A stretch of 64,000 bases of DNA from Nguyenibacter vanlangensis (GTDB lineage Bacteria; Pseudomonadota; Alphaproteobacteria; Acetobacterales; Acetobacteraceae): positions 1,436,001-1,500,000 of the forward strand of contig NZ_CP152276.1 in NCBI RefSeq assembly GCF_038719015.1, written 5' to 3'. The notes beneath the pieces are model-generated. The model did not search any database, had not been told where the DNA came from, and was given only the letters and a program-made list of their open reading frames with translations. The first letter of the stretch is position 1. Every line of letters begins with the position of its first letter. A program made the translations under genes and the position numbers. This document shows, piece after piece, positions 28,360 to 37,480 of this stretch.

Positions 28360-30894
28360 ATGGGCCTGGCATCCTATCGCCAGAAGCGCGATTTCCGCGT
28401 GACGCCGGAACCCGCCGGCGATGCCGCCCCGGCGGGCGGGCACATGTTCGTGGTCCAGAAACATGCGGCGCGGCGCCTGCATTACGATTTTCGCCTGGAG
28501 ATGGACGGCGTGCTGAAAAGCTGGGCCGTCACGCGGGGGCCCAGCCTGGTCGCCGGCACGCGGCGGCTGGCCGTCCATGTCGAGGACCATCCGCTGGATT
28601 ATGGCGGGTTCGAGGGCGTGATCCCGCGGGGCCAATATGGCGGCGGTACCGTGGAAATGTGGGACCGGGGGACATGGACCCCGCTGCATGACCCCGCGGC
28701 GGGCCTGGCGAAGGGCCACCTGGATTTCGAACTGCATGGCGAAAAGCTTCGCGGGCGCTGGCATCTGGTGCGCATGCGCCCGCGCAAGCCGGAGCGGCGC
28801 GAGAACTGGCTGCTGATCAAGGGCGAAGACGATGCGGCCAGGGCGGCGAGCGATCCGGATATCCTGGAAGAACAGCCGGATTCGATCGCCACCGGACGGT
28901 CGATCGCCCAGATCGCAGCCGGCCAGAGCGCGGCCCGCCAGGGCACGGCCGATACCGTTACGGCCGATGACGCGGCGGCGCCCGGCGCGCCGGGCGGCCT
29001 GCCGGGGGCGCGGGCCGGAACGCTGCCCGATTTCGTCGCGCCGGCCCTGGCCAGCCTGGCCCGCATCGCGCCCCGGGGTCCGCAATGGCTGCATGAGATC
29101 AAGTTCGACGGCTATCGCCTGCTGGCCCGGATCGATGGCGGGCATGTCCGGCTGCTGACCCGGACCGGGCTGGATTGGAGCGATCGCTTCGGCCCGCGAC
29201 TGGCCGCCGCCCTGGCCGCCTTGCCGGTCCGGCATGCGCTGATCGACGGCGAACTGGTGGTGGAGCGGCCGGACGGCGCGTCCGATTTCTCGGCGCTGCA
29301 GGCCGATCTGAGCGCCGGGCGGACCGATCGCTTCGCGTTCTATGCCTTCGACCTGCTGTATCTCGACGGGTACGACCTGCAGGCGGCGCCGCTGGACGCG
29401 CGCAAGGGGCTGCTGCATCGGCTGGTATCCGCCGAGACCGGCGTGCTGCGCTTCAGCGCCCATTTCGGCGCGGCGGGGGACGCGGTGCTGCGCCAGGCCT
29501 GCCGGCTGGGGCTGGAGGGCGTCGTCTCCAAGCTGCGGAATGCGCCCTATCGGCCCGGGCGGAGCCGGGACTGGATGAAGACCAAATGCCGGGCGCGGCA
29601 GGAATTCGTGATCGGCGGCTACATGCCCTCGCGCAGCGCGCCGCGGGCGATCGGTTCGCTGGTGCTGGGGGTCCACGATGCCCATGACCGAAGCCGGCTG
29701 GTGCATGTGGGGCGGGCCGGCACCGGCTTTACCGCCGACATGGCGCGGGACCTGTTTCGCCGCCTGGCGCCGCTGACCATTCCGCGCAGCCCGTTCGCCA
29801 CGCCGCTGACCGCCGTGGAGCGGCGCGATATCCGCTATCTGCGCCCCGAACTGGTGGCCGAAATCGCCTTTCAGGGCTGGACGGCCGACGGGCATGTGCG
29901 CCAGGCGTCGTTTCGCGGCCTGCGCGAGGACAAGCCGGCCGCCGACATCATCCGGGAGGAGACGCCCCTTGCGTCGACAGGACGCGCCATGGACCTGACC
30001 CATCCCGACCGGCCCTATTGGCCCGATGCCGGCATCACCAAGCAGGATCTGGCCGCGTATTACGCGGCGATCTGGCCGCATATCGCGCCCTTCATCACCG
30101 ATCGGCCGCTGGCGCTGCTGCGTTGCCCGACCGGGATCGGAGGGGCGCGGTTCTTTCAGAAACATCCGTGGCAGGGCGCCGGCAAGCCTGTCGTTGCGCT
30201 GCACGATCCCCGGGCGGCGGCGGGGGAACGGCTCATCGGCATTCGCGACCTGGACGGGCTGATCGCGCTGGTACAGGCCGCAAGTCTGGAAATCCATCCC
30301 TGGGGGGCCACGAGCCGGGATTGGGAGCATCCCGACCTGATCGTCATGGACCTGGACCCCGGCGAAGGCGTGCCCTGGCCGGCGGTCGTCGCGGCGGCCC
30401 GCGAGGTCCGGGCGCGCCTGGAACGGGCGGGGCTGGCGGCGTTCGCCAAGCTGTCGGGCGGCAAGGGGCTGCATGTCGTCAGTCCGCTGGCGCCGCGGGC
30501 GGACTGGGACATGGTCAAGGCCTTCGCCCGCGGCCTGGCGCAGGACATGGCGGCGGACAGTCCGGGCGCATACGTCGCCACCCTCAGCAAGGCACGCCGC
30601 CATGGGCGGATTCTGATCGATTACCTCCGCAACCAGCGCGGCGCGACCGCCGTCGCCCCCTATTCCACCCGCGCCCGGCCTGGTGCGCCGGTCGCCACCC
30701 CGGTGGCGTGGGACGAGCTGGGCCCGGACATCGGCCCGGCCCATTTCACCCTGGGCACCATCGCCGCGCGGCTGGCGGCGCCGGCGGCGGACCCATGGGC
30801 GGCGTTCCACGCCGCCGCCCGGCCGCTGGAGGCGGCGCGGCGAACGACAGGCGGGCGGGCAGGAGGCGGGCGGGCAGGAGGTGGGCGGGCGTGA
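28360..30894 (+). CDS. ligD: Multifunctional ATP-dependent DNA ligase LigD
   Basis: 844 residues with domains in the order phosphoesterase, ligase, polymerase. The 3'-phosphoesterase (about 1-170) has GHMFVVQKHAARRLHYDFRLE. The ligase domain (about 225-540) has the adenylated Lys248 in EIKFDGYRL. The primase-like polymerase domain (about 555-830) has the metal Asp pair of MDLDPGEGV (Asp664, Asp666). It processes, fills and seals ends held by Ku. The last 14 residues are GGRA repeats from a 15-bp DNA repeat that includes the stop codon. Confidence 0.97.
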   Translation: MGLASYRQKRDFRVTPEPAGDAAPAGGHMFVVQKHAARRLHYDFRLEMDGVLKSWAVTRGPSLVAGTRRLAVHVEDHPLDYGGFEGVIPRGQYGGGTVEMWDRGTWTPLHDPAAGLAKGHLDFELHGEKLRGRWHLVRMRPRKPERRENWLLIKGEDDAARAASDPDILEEQPDSIATGRSIAQIAAGQSAARQGTADTVTADDAAAPGAPGGLPGARAGTLPDFVAPALASLARIAPRGPQWLHEIKFDGYRLLARIDGGHVRLLTRTGLDWSDRFGPRLAAALAALPVRHALIDGELVVERPDGASDFSALQADLSAGRTDRFAFYAFDLLYLDGYDLQAAPLDARKGLLHRLVSAETGVLRFSAHFGAAGDAVLRQACRLGLEGVVSKLRNAPYRPGRSRDWMKTKCRARQEFVIGGYMPSRSAPRAIGSLVLGVHDAHDRSRLVHVGRAGTGFTADMARDLFRRLAPLTIPRSPFATPLTAVERRDIRYLRPELVAEIAFQGWTADGHVRQASFRGLREDKPAADIIREETPLASTGRAMDLTHPDRPYWPDAGITKQDLAAYYAAIWPHIAPFITDRPLALLRCPTGIGGARFFQKHPWQGAGKPVVALHDPRAAAGERLIGIRDLDGLIALVQAASLEIHPWGATSRDWEHPDLIVMDLDPGEGVPWPAVVAAAREVRARLERAGLAAFAKLSGGKGLHVVSPLAPRADWDMVKAFARGLAQDMAADSPGAYVATLSKARRHGRILIDYLRNQRGATAVAPYSTRARPGAPVATPVAWDELGPDIGPAHFTLGTIAARLAAPAADPWAAFHAAARPLEAARRTTGGRAGGGRAGGGRA
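30850..30894 (+). repeat. 15-bp tandem repeat at the 3' end of ligD
   Basis: GGCGGGCGGGCAGGA at 30850-30864 and 30865-30879, then GGTGGGCGGGCGTGA at 30880-30894, whose last three bases are the ligD stop. Encodes GGRAG-type repeats. Confidence 0.9.
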
Positions 30895-30908
30895 ACGCCC
30901 GTGGGCGG

Positions 30909-31730
30909 TCAGGACCGTTTGCGCCGCTTTCCTTTTCCGCTTTCGTCCCCGCCGGTTTCCTCCAGGCTGGCCCGCAGTGCGTCCATGATGCTGACGACCT
31001 GGCCGCCGGGTGCGGGCGCCGCGCCGGCTTTCGCCCGCCTGCGGCCGCGATGCCTGGCCGCGATCATCTCCAGCAGTTTCTCGCGCACCGGGTCGTCCAG
31101 CATGTCCGGGTCCCAAGGGCGGCTCTGCCGGTCGATCAGTTTCTGCAGCAGGCCCATTTCCGCGCGCCCGTATCCGTCCTCGGCGGGGGCGAAATAATCG
31201 GCGGCGTCCCGGACCTCGTTCCCGTAATGCAGCGTCCACAGGACCATCCCCCGGTCCCTGGGTTCCAGCAGGACGGCGCGTTCGCGCCGGTACAGGACCA
31301 GGCGGGAGATCCCGACCATGTTGCCGGCCGCCATGGCCGCCCGGATGACCGCGAAGGCTTCCGCCCCGACCGGATCGTTGGGCAGCAGGAAATGCGGCGT
31401 GTCGTACCAGACCAGGCCGACCTGCCCGGCCGGCACGAACTGCGTGACGTCGATCGTATGGGTGCTGTCCAGCGCGACCGCGTCCAGTTCGGCGTCCTCG
31501 AGCAGGACGTAGGATTCCTCGTCGCGCGGATAGCCCAGCACCTGGTCGTCATCGGCCACCGGCCGGCCGTCCAGGGCATCGACATAGCGGCTGAGCACCC
31601 GGTGGCCGGTCCGGCGATTGAGCGTGTGGAAATGCAGCGCGCCGCTGTCGCGCCGCACCGGCATCATCGCCACCGGGCAGGTGACCAGGGACAGTTTGAG
31701 ATAGCCGGACCAGAATGCGCGTGCCGCCAT
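30909..31730 (-). CDS. ku: Non-homologous end joining protein Ku (second copy)
   Basis: 273 residues from the ATG at 31730, preceded by AGGGGGG; the open frame upstream of it is not Ku-like. The core starts FWSGYLKLSLVTCPVAMMPV and contains FHTLNRRTGHRVLSRYVD and 'LGYPRDEESYVLLEDAELD'. The tail is Lys/Arg-rich (GKGKRRKRS). It is convergent with ligD, 14 bases away, so Ku genes flank ligD on both sides. The two Ku proteins are clearly diverged; in other bacteria with two Ku genes, homo- and heterodimers act under different conditions. Confidence 0.95.
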   Translation of the reverse strand: MAARAFWSGYLKLSLVTCPVAMMPVRRDSGALHFHTLNRRTGHRVLSRYVDALDGRPVADDDQVLGYPRDEESYVLLEDAELDAVALDSTHTIDVTQFVPAGQVGLVWYDTPHFLLPNDPVGAEAFAVIRAAMAAGNMVGISRLVLYRRERAVLLEPRDRGMVLWTLHYGNEVRDAADYFAPAEDGYGRAEMGLLQKLIDRQSRPWDPDMLDDPVREKLLEMIAARHRGRRRAKAGAAPAPGGQVVSIMDALRASLEETGGDESGKGKRRKRS

Positions 31731-31885
31731 GGTGCCCCCCTGGCATGCCCCCCCGCCTGCCTCCCCCCGCCTGCCCCTTCGCCGACAGGCTGCGAACGCC
31801 GGCGCCGCGCCCGGGTTGCCCGGTGGCGGGGTTGCCGCGCGCCGGAGCAACCGAATCCGGATCTTGCGCGTCATCAGCGGTCGGG

Positions 31886-32266
31886 ATGAAAACGCAGCAC
31901 GCCATCCGCGTCAGGCGGATCTACGACCCGCCCGCCCCCGATGACGGGGCGCGCATCCTGGTGGACCGGCTGTGGCCGCGGGGGATCAGCAAGGCCCACG
32001 CCGGCCTGGCGCTGTGGCTGAAGGAGGTCGCGCCGTCGGCCGAACTGCGCGCGTGGTTCGGGCATGATCCGGCGAAATGGGCGGCGTTCGCGCGGCGCTA
32101 TCGCGCGGAACTGGACGCCAACCCGGCCGCCGTCGCGGAATTGATGCGGCAGGTCGCGGCGGGCCCGGTCACGCTGCTTTATGCCGCCCATGATCCCGCG
32201 CATAACCAGGCAATCGTGCTGGCCGCGTATCTGGCCGCATATCTGAAACGGGCGCGAGGCGGCTGA
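31886..32266 (+). CDS. DUF488 family protein
   Basis: 126 residues, starting IRVRRIYDPPAPDDGARILVDRLWPRG, the diagnostic N-terminus of the short DUF488 subgroup (YeaO-like). The Arg-rich RVDRLWPRG motif and a W-Y-x-H-type region (WFGHDPAKWAAFARRY) are conserved. Function unknown. Divergent from the second Ku gene and convergent with dhaM (4 bases apart). Confidence 0.9.
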   Translation: MKTQHAIRVRRIYDPPAPDDGARILVDRLWPRGISKAHAGLALWLKEVAPSAELRAWFGHDPAKWAAFARRYRAELDANPAAVAELMRQVAAGPVTLLYAAHDPAHNQAIVLAAYLAAYLKRARGG

Positions 32267-32269
32267 CGG

Positions 32270-34606
32270 TCAGGGCAGTCCGGTGGCGAAACACGTCCGC
32301 ACCGACGCCAGGCGCGCGACGCCCATCGACAGGCGCCGTATTCCGGCCTCGACCAGCAGCCGCGCCGTGCGGGGATCGCCCGCGGCCTCGCCGCAGACCG
32401 AGACCGGCCGGCCCGCCGCCTGGGCCACCACATGCGCGCACAGGTCCAGCACCGCCGGATGCGCCGCGTCGGCGAAGGCGGCCAGCGCCTGCTGCCCGCG
32501 TTCGGCCGCCATGACATATTGCGTCAGGTCGTTGGTGCCGATCGAAAAGAAATCGCAGCCTTCCACCAGGTCGCGCACCCGCAGCGCGGCGGCCGGGACC
32601 TCGATCATCGCGCCGACCGGCGGGACGGCGATCGCGAGCGCGCGGCAGGTTTCGGCCACCAGGGCGCGGGCGGCGCGCATTTCGTCGGCGACGGTGACCA
32701 TCGGCATCATGATGCGCAGGTCCATGCCGGCCCCGGCCCGCAGGATCGCGCGCAGATGGGCGCGGAAGAAATCCGGACGGCGCAGCAGCGCCCGCAGGCC
32801 ACGCACGCCCAGCGCCGGATTGTCCTCATGCGCCAGGGCCAGGAAGGGCATGGGCTTGTCCGCCCCGGCATCCAGGACGCGCAGCACGACCGGGCGGCCG
32901 GCCAGCGGTGCCAGCAGGGCGGCGATCCGGTCCTGCTGTTCGGCCTCGGACGGCGCGTCGGGCCGGTCGAGGAACAGGAATTCGGTGCGCACCAGGCCCG
33001 CGCCCGCCACCCCGGCGGCGGCGGCCGCCATGCTGTCGCGCACGCTGCCGATATTGGCCCAGAATTCCAGCATCGTGCCGTCGCGCAGGGGCAGGCTGGC
33101 GGGGCCGTCGGACAGCACGCCCGCGACGCGCTGCGCGAAACGCGCGGCGGTCGCGGCATCGGGGTCGGCCACGATCTCGCCCGTCGCGCCGTCGAAGGCG
33201 ACGGTGCGGGGCGTGCCGTCCAGCATCACGCCGGCCAGGGCGGGAATGCCGGCGCCGCGCAGCAGGATCGCGGCGTGGCTGGTCGCGCCGCCCTGCCGGT
33301 CCAGCACGCCGATGACCGAGGCCGGCAGCGACGCGGCCTCGGCCGCCGACAGCGCATCGACCAGCAGGATGCAGGGCGTGTCGGGGATGGCCGGACCCGG
33401 CCGCGCGCTTTCGGGCACCAGGTGCCACAGCACCGCGCGTCCGATTTCCGCCACGTCCTGCCCCCTGGCGCGCAGATAGGGCGCGCTGAGCGCGTCATAG
33501 CGGGCCTGGGCCGCCGTCACCGCGCGCCACCAGGCCGCGGCCTCGTTCAGCCCGTCCTGCCGGATCGCCAGGAAAGCGGGGTCGGTCAGTGCCGGGTCGC
33601 GCAGCAGCGCGGCCTGCGCCACCATGATGGGCGCCCCGGCGCCGAGTTGCGCGAAGGCGGCGTCGATCGCCGCCTGCAGGCGCTGCCGCGCCGCATCGCG
33701 GTCCTGGGCCGGGTGGTCGGGAATGGCCGGCATCGCGCGGCGGACGACATGCAGCGGCCCGGTCACCCGGCCGGGCGAGACCGGAATCGCCCCGGCGGGC
33801 GCGGATGAAGGGACCCCTTCGGCGGCCGGCGCGGAAAGCGGCGCCTGGGCGGGCTCCTGGACCGACTCCTTGGCGGGCGCCTGGGCCAGCACGGCCGCCA
33901 GGGCCGCCGCCGCGCCGTCGGCCTGCGGGCCCGCGGCCTCGATCACGCAGGTCGCGCCGCCCGTGGCGTCCAGGGTCAGCAGCGCCGTCAGGCTGTCGCC
34001 CCGGGCGCTGCGCCCGTTCACCGTCAGGCGGATATCCGCATCATAGCGCGCCGCCGTCGCGACGATGGATGCCGCCGGGCGCAAATGGAGGCCGGCTGGG
34101 TCGGCGATGACGACCTGGCGGCGCGCCGTGGCGGCAATGGGCGGCGGCGCCTCCTGGGGCGGCCCGATATCGGCATGTTTCGCACCCAGCGCGTTCGCGG
34201 CCTCGGCCAGGATCCGCGCCACCGGCAGGTCGGCGCCGGCCGCCGTCGCGGCCGCCAGCGCGCCTTCGACGAACGGGGCGGGCGAGAGGTACAATTTGGC
34301 GCGCAGCGCGTCCGGCACCATGTCGCGCGCCATGTCGGCGCTCAGCAGGGCGCTGCCGATATCCATCAGCACGACGATGGCGCGGCAGGTTTCAGGCAGG
34401 GCCTCGATCGCGGCGACGATGGCCAGCGGGTCGGTGCCCAGCTCGCGCCCGTCCGGGCCGGCGCCGGCGGCGCGCGCGACGGCGACGCGCGCGCCGGTCA
34501 TCTGCCGGACCAGCGTTTCGGTCGCCTCGGCCAGGGCCGCGCTGTGCGACACCAGCAGCAGGGCGACCGGCGCCGTGGGCGGGGCCGCCATGTCCGCCGC
34601 GATCAT
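32270..34606 (-). CDS. dhaM: Dihydroxyacetone kinase phosphotransferase subunit DhaM with fused HPr and complete Enzyme I
   Basis: 778 residues. Domain order: mannose-type EIIA (about 12-145, active His21 in LLVSHSAAL), HPr (about 163-245, His174 in AGLHLRPAAS), a Pro/Ala-rich linker, and full-length Enzyme I (about 272-775, His444 in GGATSHAAILL, PEP-binding TIM barrel with LRVLDAGADKP, SIGTNDLTQY and SVCGEA). It passes phosphate from PEP to ADP bound in DhaL, so dihydroxyacetone can be phosphorylated with PEP as donor. It is the third gene of dhaKLM, 15 bases after dhaL. Confidence 0.95.
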   Translation of the reverse strand: MIAADMAAPPTAPVALLLVSHSAALAEATETLVRQMTGARVAVARAAGAGPDGRELGTDPLAIVAAIEALPETCRAIVVLMDIGSALLSADMARDMVPDALRAKLYLSPAPFVEGALAAATAAGADLPVARILAEAANALGAKHADIGPPQEAPPPIAATARRQVVIADPAGLHLRPAASIVATAARYDADIRLTVNGRSARGDSLTALLTLDATGGATCVIEAAGPQADGAAAALAAVLAQAPAKESVQEPAQAPLSAPAAEGVPSSAPAGAIPVSPGRVTGPLHVVRRAMPAIPDHPAQDRDAARQRLQAAIDAAFAQLGAGAPIMVAQAALLRDPALTDPAFLAIRQDGLNEAAAWWRAVTAAQARYDALSAPYLRARGQDVAEIGRAVLWHLVPESARPGPAIPDTPCILLVDALSAAEAASLPASVIGVLDRQGGATSHAAILLRGAGIPALAGVMLDGTPRTVAFDGATGEIVADPDAATAARFAQRVAGVLSDGPASLPLRDGTMLEFWANIGSVRDSMAAAAAGVAGAGLVRTEFLFLDRPDAPSEAEQQDRIAALLAPLAGRPVVLRVLDAGADKPMPFLALAHEDNPALGVRGLRALLRRPDFFRAHLRAILRAGAGMDLRIMMPMVTVADEMRAARALVAETCRALAIAVPPVGAMIEVPAAALRVRDLVEGCDFFSIGTNDLTQYVMAAERGQQALAAFADAAHPAVLDLCAHVVAQAAGRPVSVCGEAAGDPRTARLLVEAGIRRLSMGVARLASVRTCFATGLP

Positions 34607-34621
34607 GCCGGGACCATCATG

Positions 34622-35248
34622 TCAGGCCGCCGTTTCGGCCAGCATGGACAGCAGCAGCGCCGAGGACGCGGCGCCCGGATCCATGTGGCCGGCCGAGCGT
34701 TCGCCCAGATAGCTGGCCCGCCCCTTGCGGGCGACCATCGGGATCGTCGCGTCCGCGCCCTTGCGCGCGGCATCGGCGGCCCTGGCCAGGGCCTTGCGCA
34801 CGCTGTCGGTCCCCGACAGGGCCGCCGCCGCCGGGATCAGGGCATCCAGCATGGTCTTGTCGCCGGCCGCCGCCTTGCCGCGCGCTGCGACACCCGCCAC
34901 GCCGGCGGACAGCAGCGCATGCCAGGCGGCCGCATCCAGCACCGGGACGCCCCTGGCCGCCTTGCCCATGTCCAGGAACAGCGTGCCGTAGAGCGGCCCC
35001 GAGGCGCCGCCGACCGAGCCGATCAGGGTCATGCCGACCAGCCGGAACAGCGAGGCCGCGTCGGCCGGCGGGTCGCGCAGCTTCTCGGCGACGGCGCGGA
35101 AGCCACGCGCCATGTTCGCCCCATGATCGCCGTCGCCGATCGCCGCGTCCAGTGCCGAGAGCACGTCGCGCCGTTCCTCGATGGCCTGCGCCGCGCGGCG
35201 CAGCCAGTCGCACAAAAAGGCGACGTCATCCGCCTGCTGCGCCTGCAT
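34622..35248 (-). CDS. dhaL: Dihydroxyacetone kinase ADP-binding subunit DhaL
   Basis: 208 residues. The two-magnesium ADP site is in LDAAIGDGDHGANMARG (about residues 33-49, three Asp). ADP stays bound and is rephosphorylated by DhaM, then donates to dihydroxyacetone on DhaK. The gene starts 4 bases after dhaK. Confidence 0.95.
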   Translation of the reverse strand: MQAQQADDVAFLCDWLRRAAQAIEERRDVLSALDAAIGDGDHGANMARGFRAVAEKLRDPPADAASLFRLVGMTLIGSVGGASGPLYGTLFLDMGKAARGVPVLDAAAWHALLSAGVAGVAARGKAAAGDKTMLDALIPAAAALSGTDSVRKALARAADAARKGADATIPMVARKGRASYLGERSAGHMDPGAASSALLLSMLAETAA

Positions 35249-35252
35249 CGGA

Positions 35253-36254
35253 TCACGCCCCCCAGCGCAGTGCCGGCGTCAGGCAGGGCGCGTCCCAATG
35301 GCGCAGCATGTCCTCGGTCAGGCGCAGCAGGGTGATCGACGTGCCGGCCATCTCCAGGCTGGTGATGTACGAGCCGACCAGCGAGCGGACGATCTGCAGC
35401 CCGTGCGCGGCGGCGATGCGGTGCGCGGCGCGATAGACGATATAGAGTTCGATCAGCGGCGTGCCGCCCAGCCCGTTGACGAACAGCAGGACCGGGTCGT
35501 TGCGGCGGAACGGCAGGTCGGCGAGAATGGGCGCCATCAGCATCTCGGCGATGCGGTCGGCGCTTTCCAGCGGGATGCGCCTGCGGCCGGGCTCGCCATG
35601 GATGCCGATGCCGAATTCGATCTCGTTCCCGGCCAGCTCGAAGCTGGGCCGCCCGGATTGCGGCACGGTGCAGGGCGTCAGCGCGGCGCCCATCGAGCGG
35701 ACATTGGCGTTGACCTCGCGGCACAGGCGGACCAGCGACGGCAGGTCGGCGCCGGCCTCGGCCGCGCCGCCGCAGATCTTCTCGGCCAGCACCGTGCCGC
35801 CGACGCCACGCCGCCCGGCGGTATAAAGAGAGTCCGTGACCGCCACATCGTCGTCGATGAGGACGGATTCGACCGGAATCCCGTCCTCTTTCGCCAGTTC
35901 GGCCGCCATTTCGAAATTCATGACGTCGCCGGTATAGTTCTTGACGATATGCAGCGCGCCCAGCGGGCCGGTCACCGCCCGGGTCGCCGCCAGGATCTGG
36001 TCCGGGGTCGGGCTGGTGAACACCGCGCCGGGACAGGCCGCGTCCAGCATGCCCAGCCCGACAAAGCCGCCATGCATCGGTTCATGCCCCGAGCCGCCGC
36101 CCGAGACCAGCGCCGTCTTGCCCGGCACCGGCGCATCGGCCCGGATGATGAAGTCGGGGTCCAGATTCACCTTCAGCAGATCCGGATAGGCCGCCGCCAT
36201 GCCCTGGAGGGCCTCGGTCACCACCTGTTCGGGGGCATTGATCAGCTTCTTCAT
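35253..36254 (-). CDS. dhaK: Dihydroxyacetone kinase substrate-binding subunit DhaK
   Basis: 333 residues. The substrate loop is [16 protein letters not shown] (about 51-66); His219 in GIGIHGEPG is the residue that forms a hemiaminal bond with dihydroxyacetone. First gene of dhaKLM. The product dihydroxyacetone phosphate enters glycolysis/gluconeogenesis, which fits a bacterium that oxidises glycerol to dihydroxyacetone. The LysR gene at 36399 is the nearest upstream gene, on the same strand, and is a candidate regulator by position only. Confidence 0.96.
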   Translation of the reverse strand: MKKLINAPEQVVTEALQGMAAAYPDLLKVNLDPDFIIRADAPVPGKTALVSGGGSGHEPMHGGFVGLGMLDAACPGAVFTSPTPDQILAATRAVTGPLGALHIVKNYTGDVMNFEMAAELAKEDGIPVESVLIDDDVAVTDSLYTAGRRGVGGTVLAEKICGGAAEAGADLPSLVRLCREVNANVRSMGAALTPCTVPQSGRPSFELAGNEIEFGIGIHGEPGRRRIPLESADRIAEMLMAPILADLPFRRNDPVLLFVNGLGGTPLIELYIVYRAAHRIAAAHGLQIVRSLVGSYITSLEMAGTSITLLRLTEDMLRHWDAPCLTPALRWGA

Positions 36255-36398
36255 GCCGGTTCTCCGAAGCGCCGTCTCCGGCCTTCAGCGCTTCTTCTTC
36301 GGGGCCCCTTCTTCAGGGCTTCGTTCGGCGGCCCCGTTTTTCGCGGGCTCGGGCGCCCATATTGGTAAACCATGCGACCGCGCCCGGGTTTCCGCCGA

Positions 36399-37340
36399 TT
36401 ACGACACGGTGAGCGGGGCCGGCTGCCGATCGAGAGCGTTGTCGCGCAGGAAGGCCTGCAGGCGCGGCGCCATGAAGTCCAGAAACAGCCTGATGCGATA
36501 GGGCATGTGCGGGCCGCCCAGCGACAGGGCATGGATGTCCTCGGTCTCGCCCTGTCCGGCGTCGGCCAGGATTTCGACCAGGCGGCCGGCGCGGATATCG
36601 GCGCAGACATCAAAATCGGCCAGCCGCGCCAGGCCGACTCCGGCCAGCGCCATGCGATGCACGCTGGGGCCGTTATTGGCCAGCAGCGTGCCGCCGACGC
36701 TGCGGTCCACGATCCGCCCGTCCTGGCGCAGCGGCCAGACCGGCGCCGCGCGGCGGAAATTGAAGCCCAGGCAATTATGCCCGTCGAGATCGGCGACCGT
36801 CCGGGGCGTGCCGTGCCGGGCCAGGTAGAGGGGCGAGGCGACGATCACGCGCCGGGCGCTGCCCAGCCGGCGCGCCACCAGGCCGGAATCCGCCAGCGGA
36901 CCGACGCGGAACGCGATGTCCGTGCGGTCCAGGTACAGGTCCGCGATGTCGTCGGACAGCGAGAGGTCGATGACGATGTTGGGGTAGGCCTGCCAGAACG
37001 CGGGCAGCAGGGGCTCGATCCCGAGCGTGCCGAACGCCACCGAGGCGTTGATCCGCACCGTCCCGCCCGCATGGCGCGCGCCCTGGGCCAGTTCGCCCTC
37101 GATCGCGTCCAGTTCGGCCAGCAGGGTGGCGCTGCGTTCGTAATAGAGCCGTCCCTCGTCGGTCAGGGACAGGCGCCGGGTCGAGCGTTCGACCAGGCGC
37201 ACGCCCAGCCGTGCCTCGATCCGCGCGACCAGCTTGCTGATCGTCGACGGCGTCATGCGCATCTGCCGCGCCGCCTCGGAAAAGCTGCCGGCGGCGACCA
37301 CGCGGGCGAATGCCATCATCTCGCCGGCTCGATTATCCAT
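36399..37340 (-). CDS. LysR family transcriptional regulator
   Basis: 313 residues. The N-terminal helix-turn-helix reads MMAFARVVAAGSFSEAARQM then TPSTISKLVARIEARLG, of the large CrgA/YafC-like LysR subgroup. The effector domain follows. It is divergent from the NAD(P)-binding protein at 37481 (140 bases apart) and upstream of dhaK on the same strand. The divergent neighbour is the more likely target. Confidence 0.93.
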   Translation of the reverse strand: MDNRAGEMMAFARVVAAGSFSEAARQMRMTPSTISKLVARIEARLGVRLVERSTRRLSLTDEGRLYYERSATLLAELDAIEGELAQGARHAGGTVRINASVAFGTLGIEPLLPAFWQAYPNIVIDLSLSDDIADLYLDRTDIAFRVGPLADSGLVARRLGSARRVIVASPLYLARHGTPRTVADLDGHNCLGFNFRRAAPVWPLRQDGRIVDRSVGGTLLANNGPSVHRMALAGVGLARLADFDVCADIRAGRLVEILADAGQGETEDIHALSLGGPHMPYRIRLFLDFMAPRLQAFLRDNALDRQPAPLTVS

Positions 37341-37480
37341 GCCCGTTATCCATGCCCATCCCTTCTATATCCGTCCCTTCTGTGAAATCCGATCACAGAT
37401 CATGTGCGACACGGACGGATTATCAAGGGGCCGCCCGCCGGACAGAGTGGCGGAAGAGCGATCCCAAGCAGGAGAACACC

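Noticed and set aside
26770..31239. A 1489-codon open frame on the minus strand
   Set aside because: It is antisense to the ferritin-like, Ku and LigD genes, whose products match known families; in GC-rich DNA the complementary frame often lacks stops.
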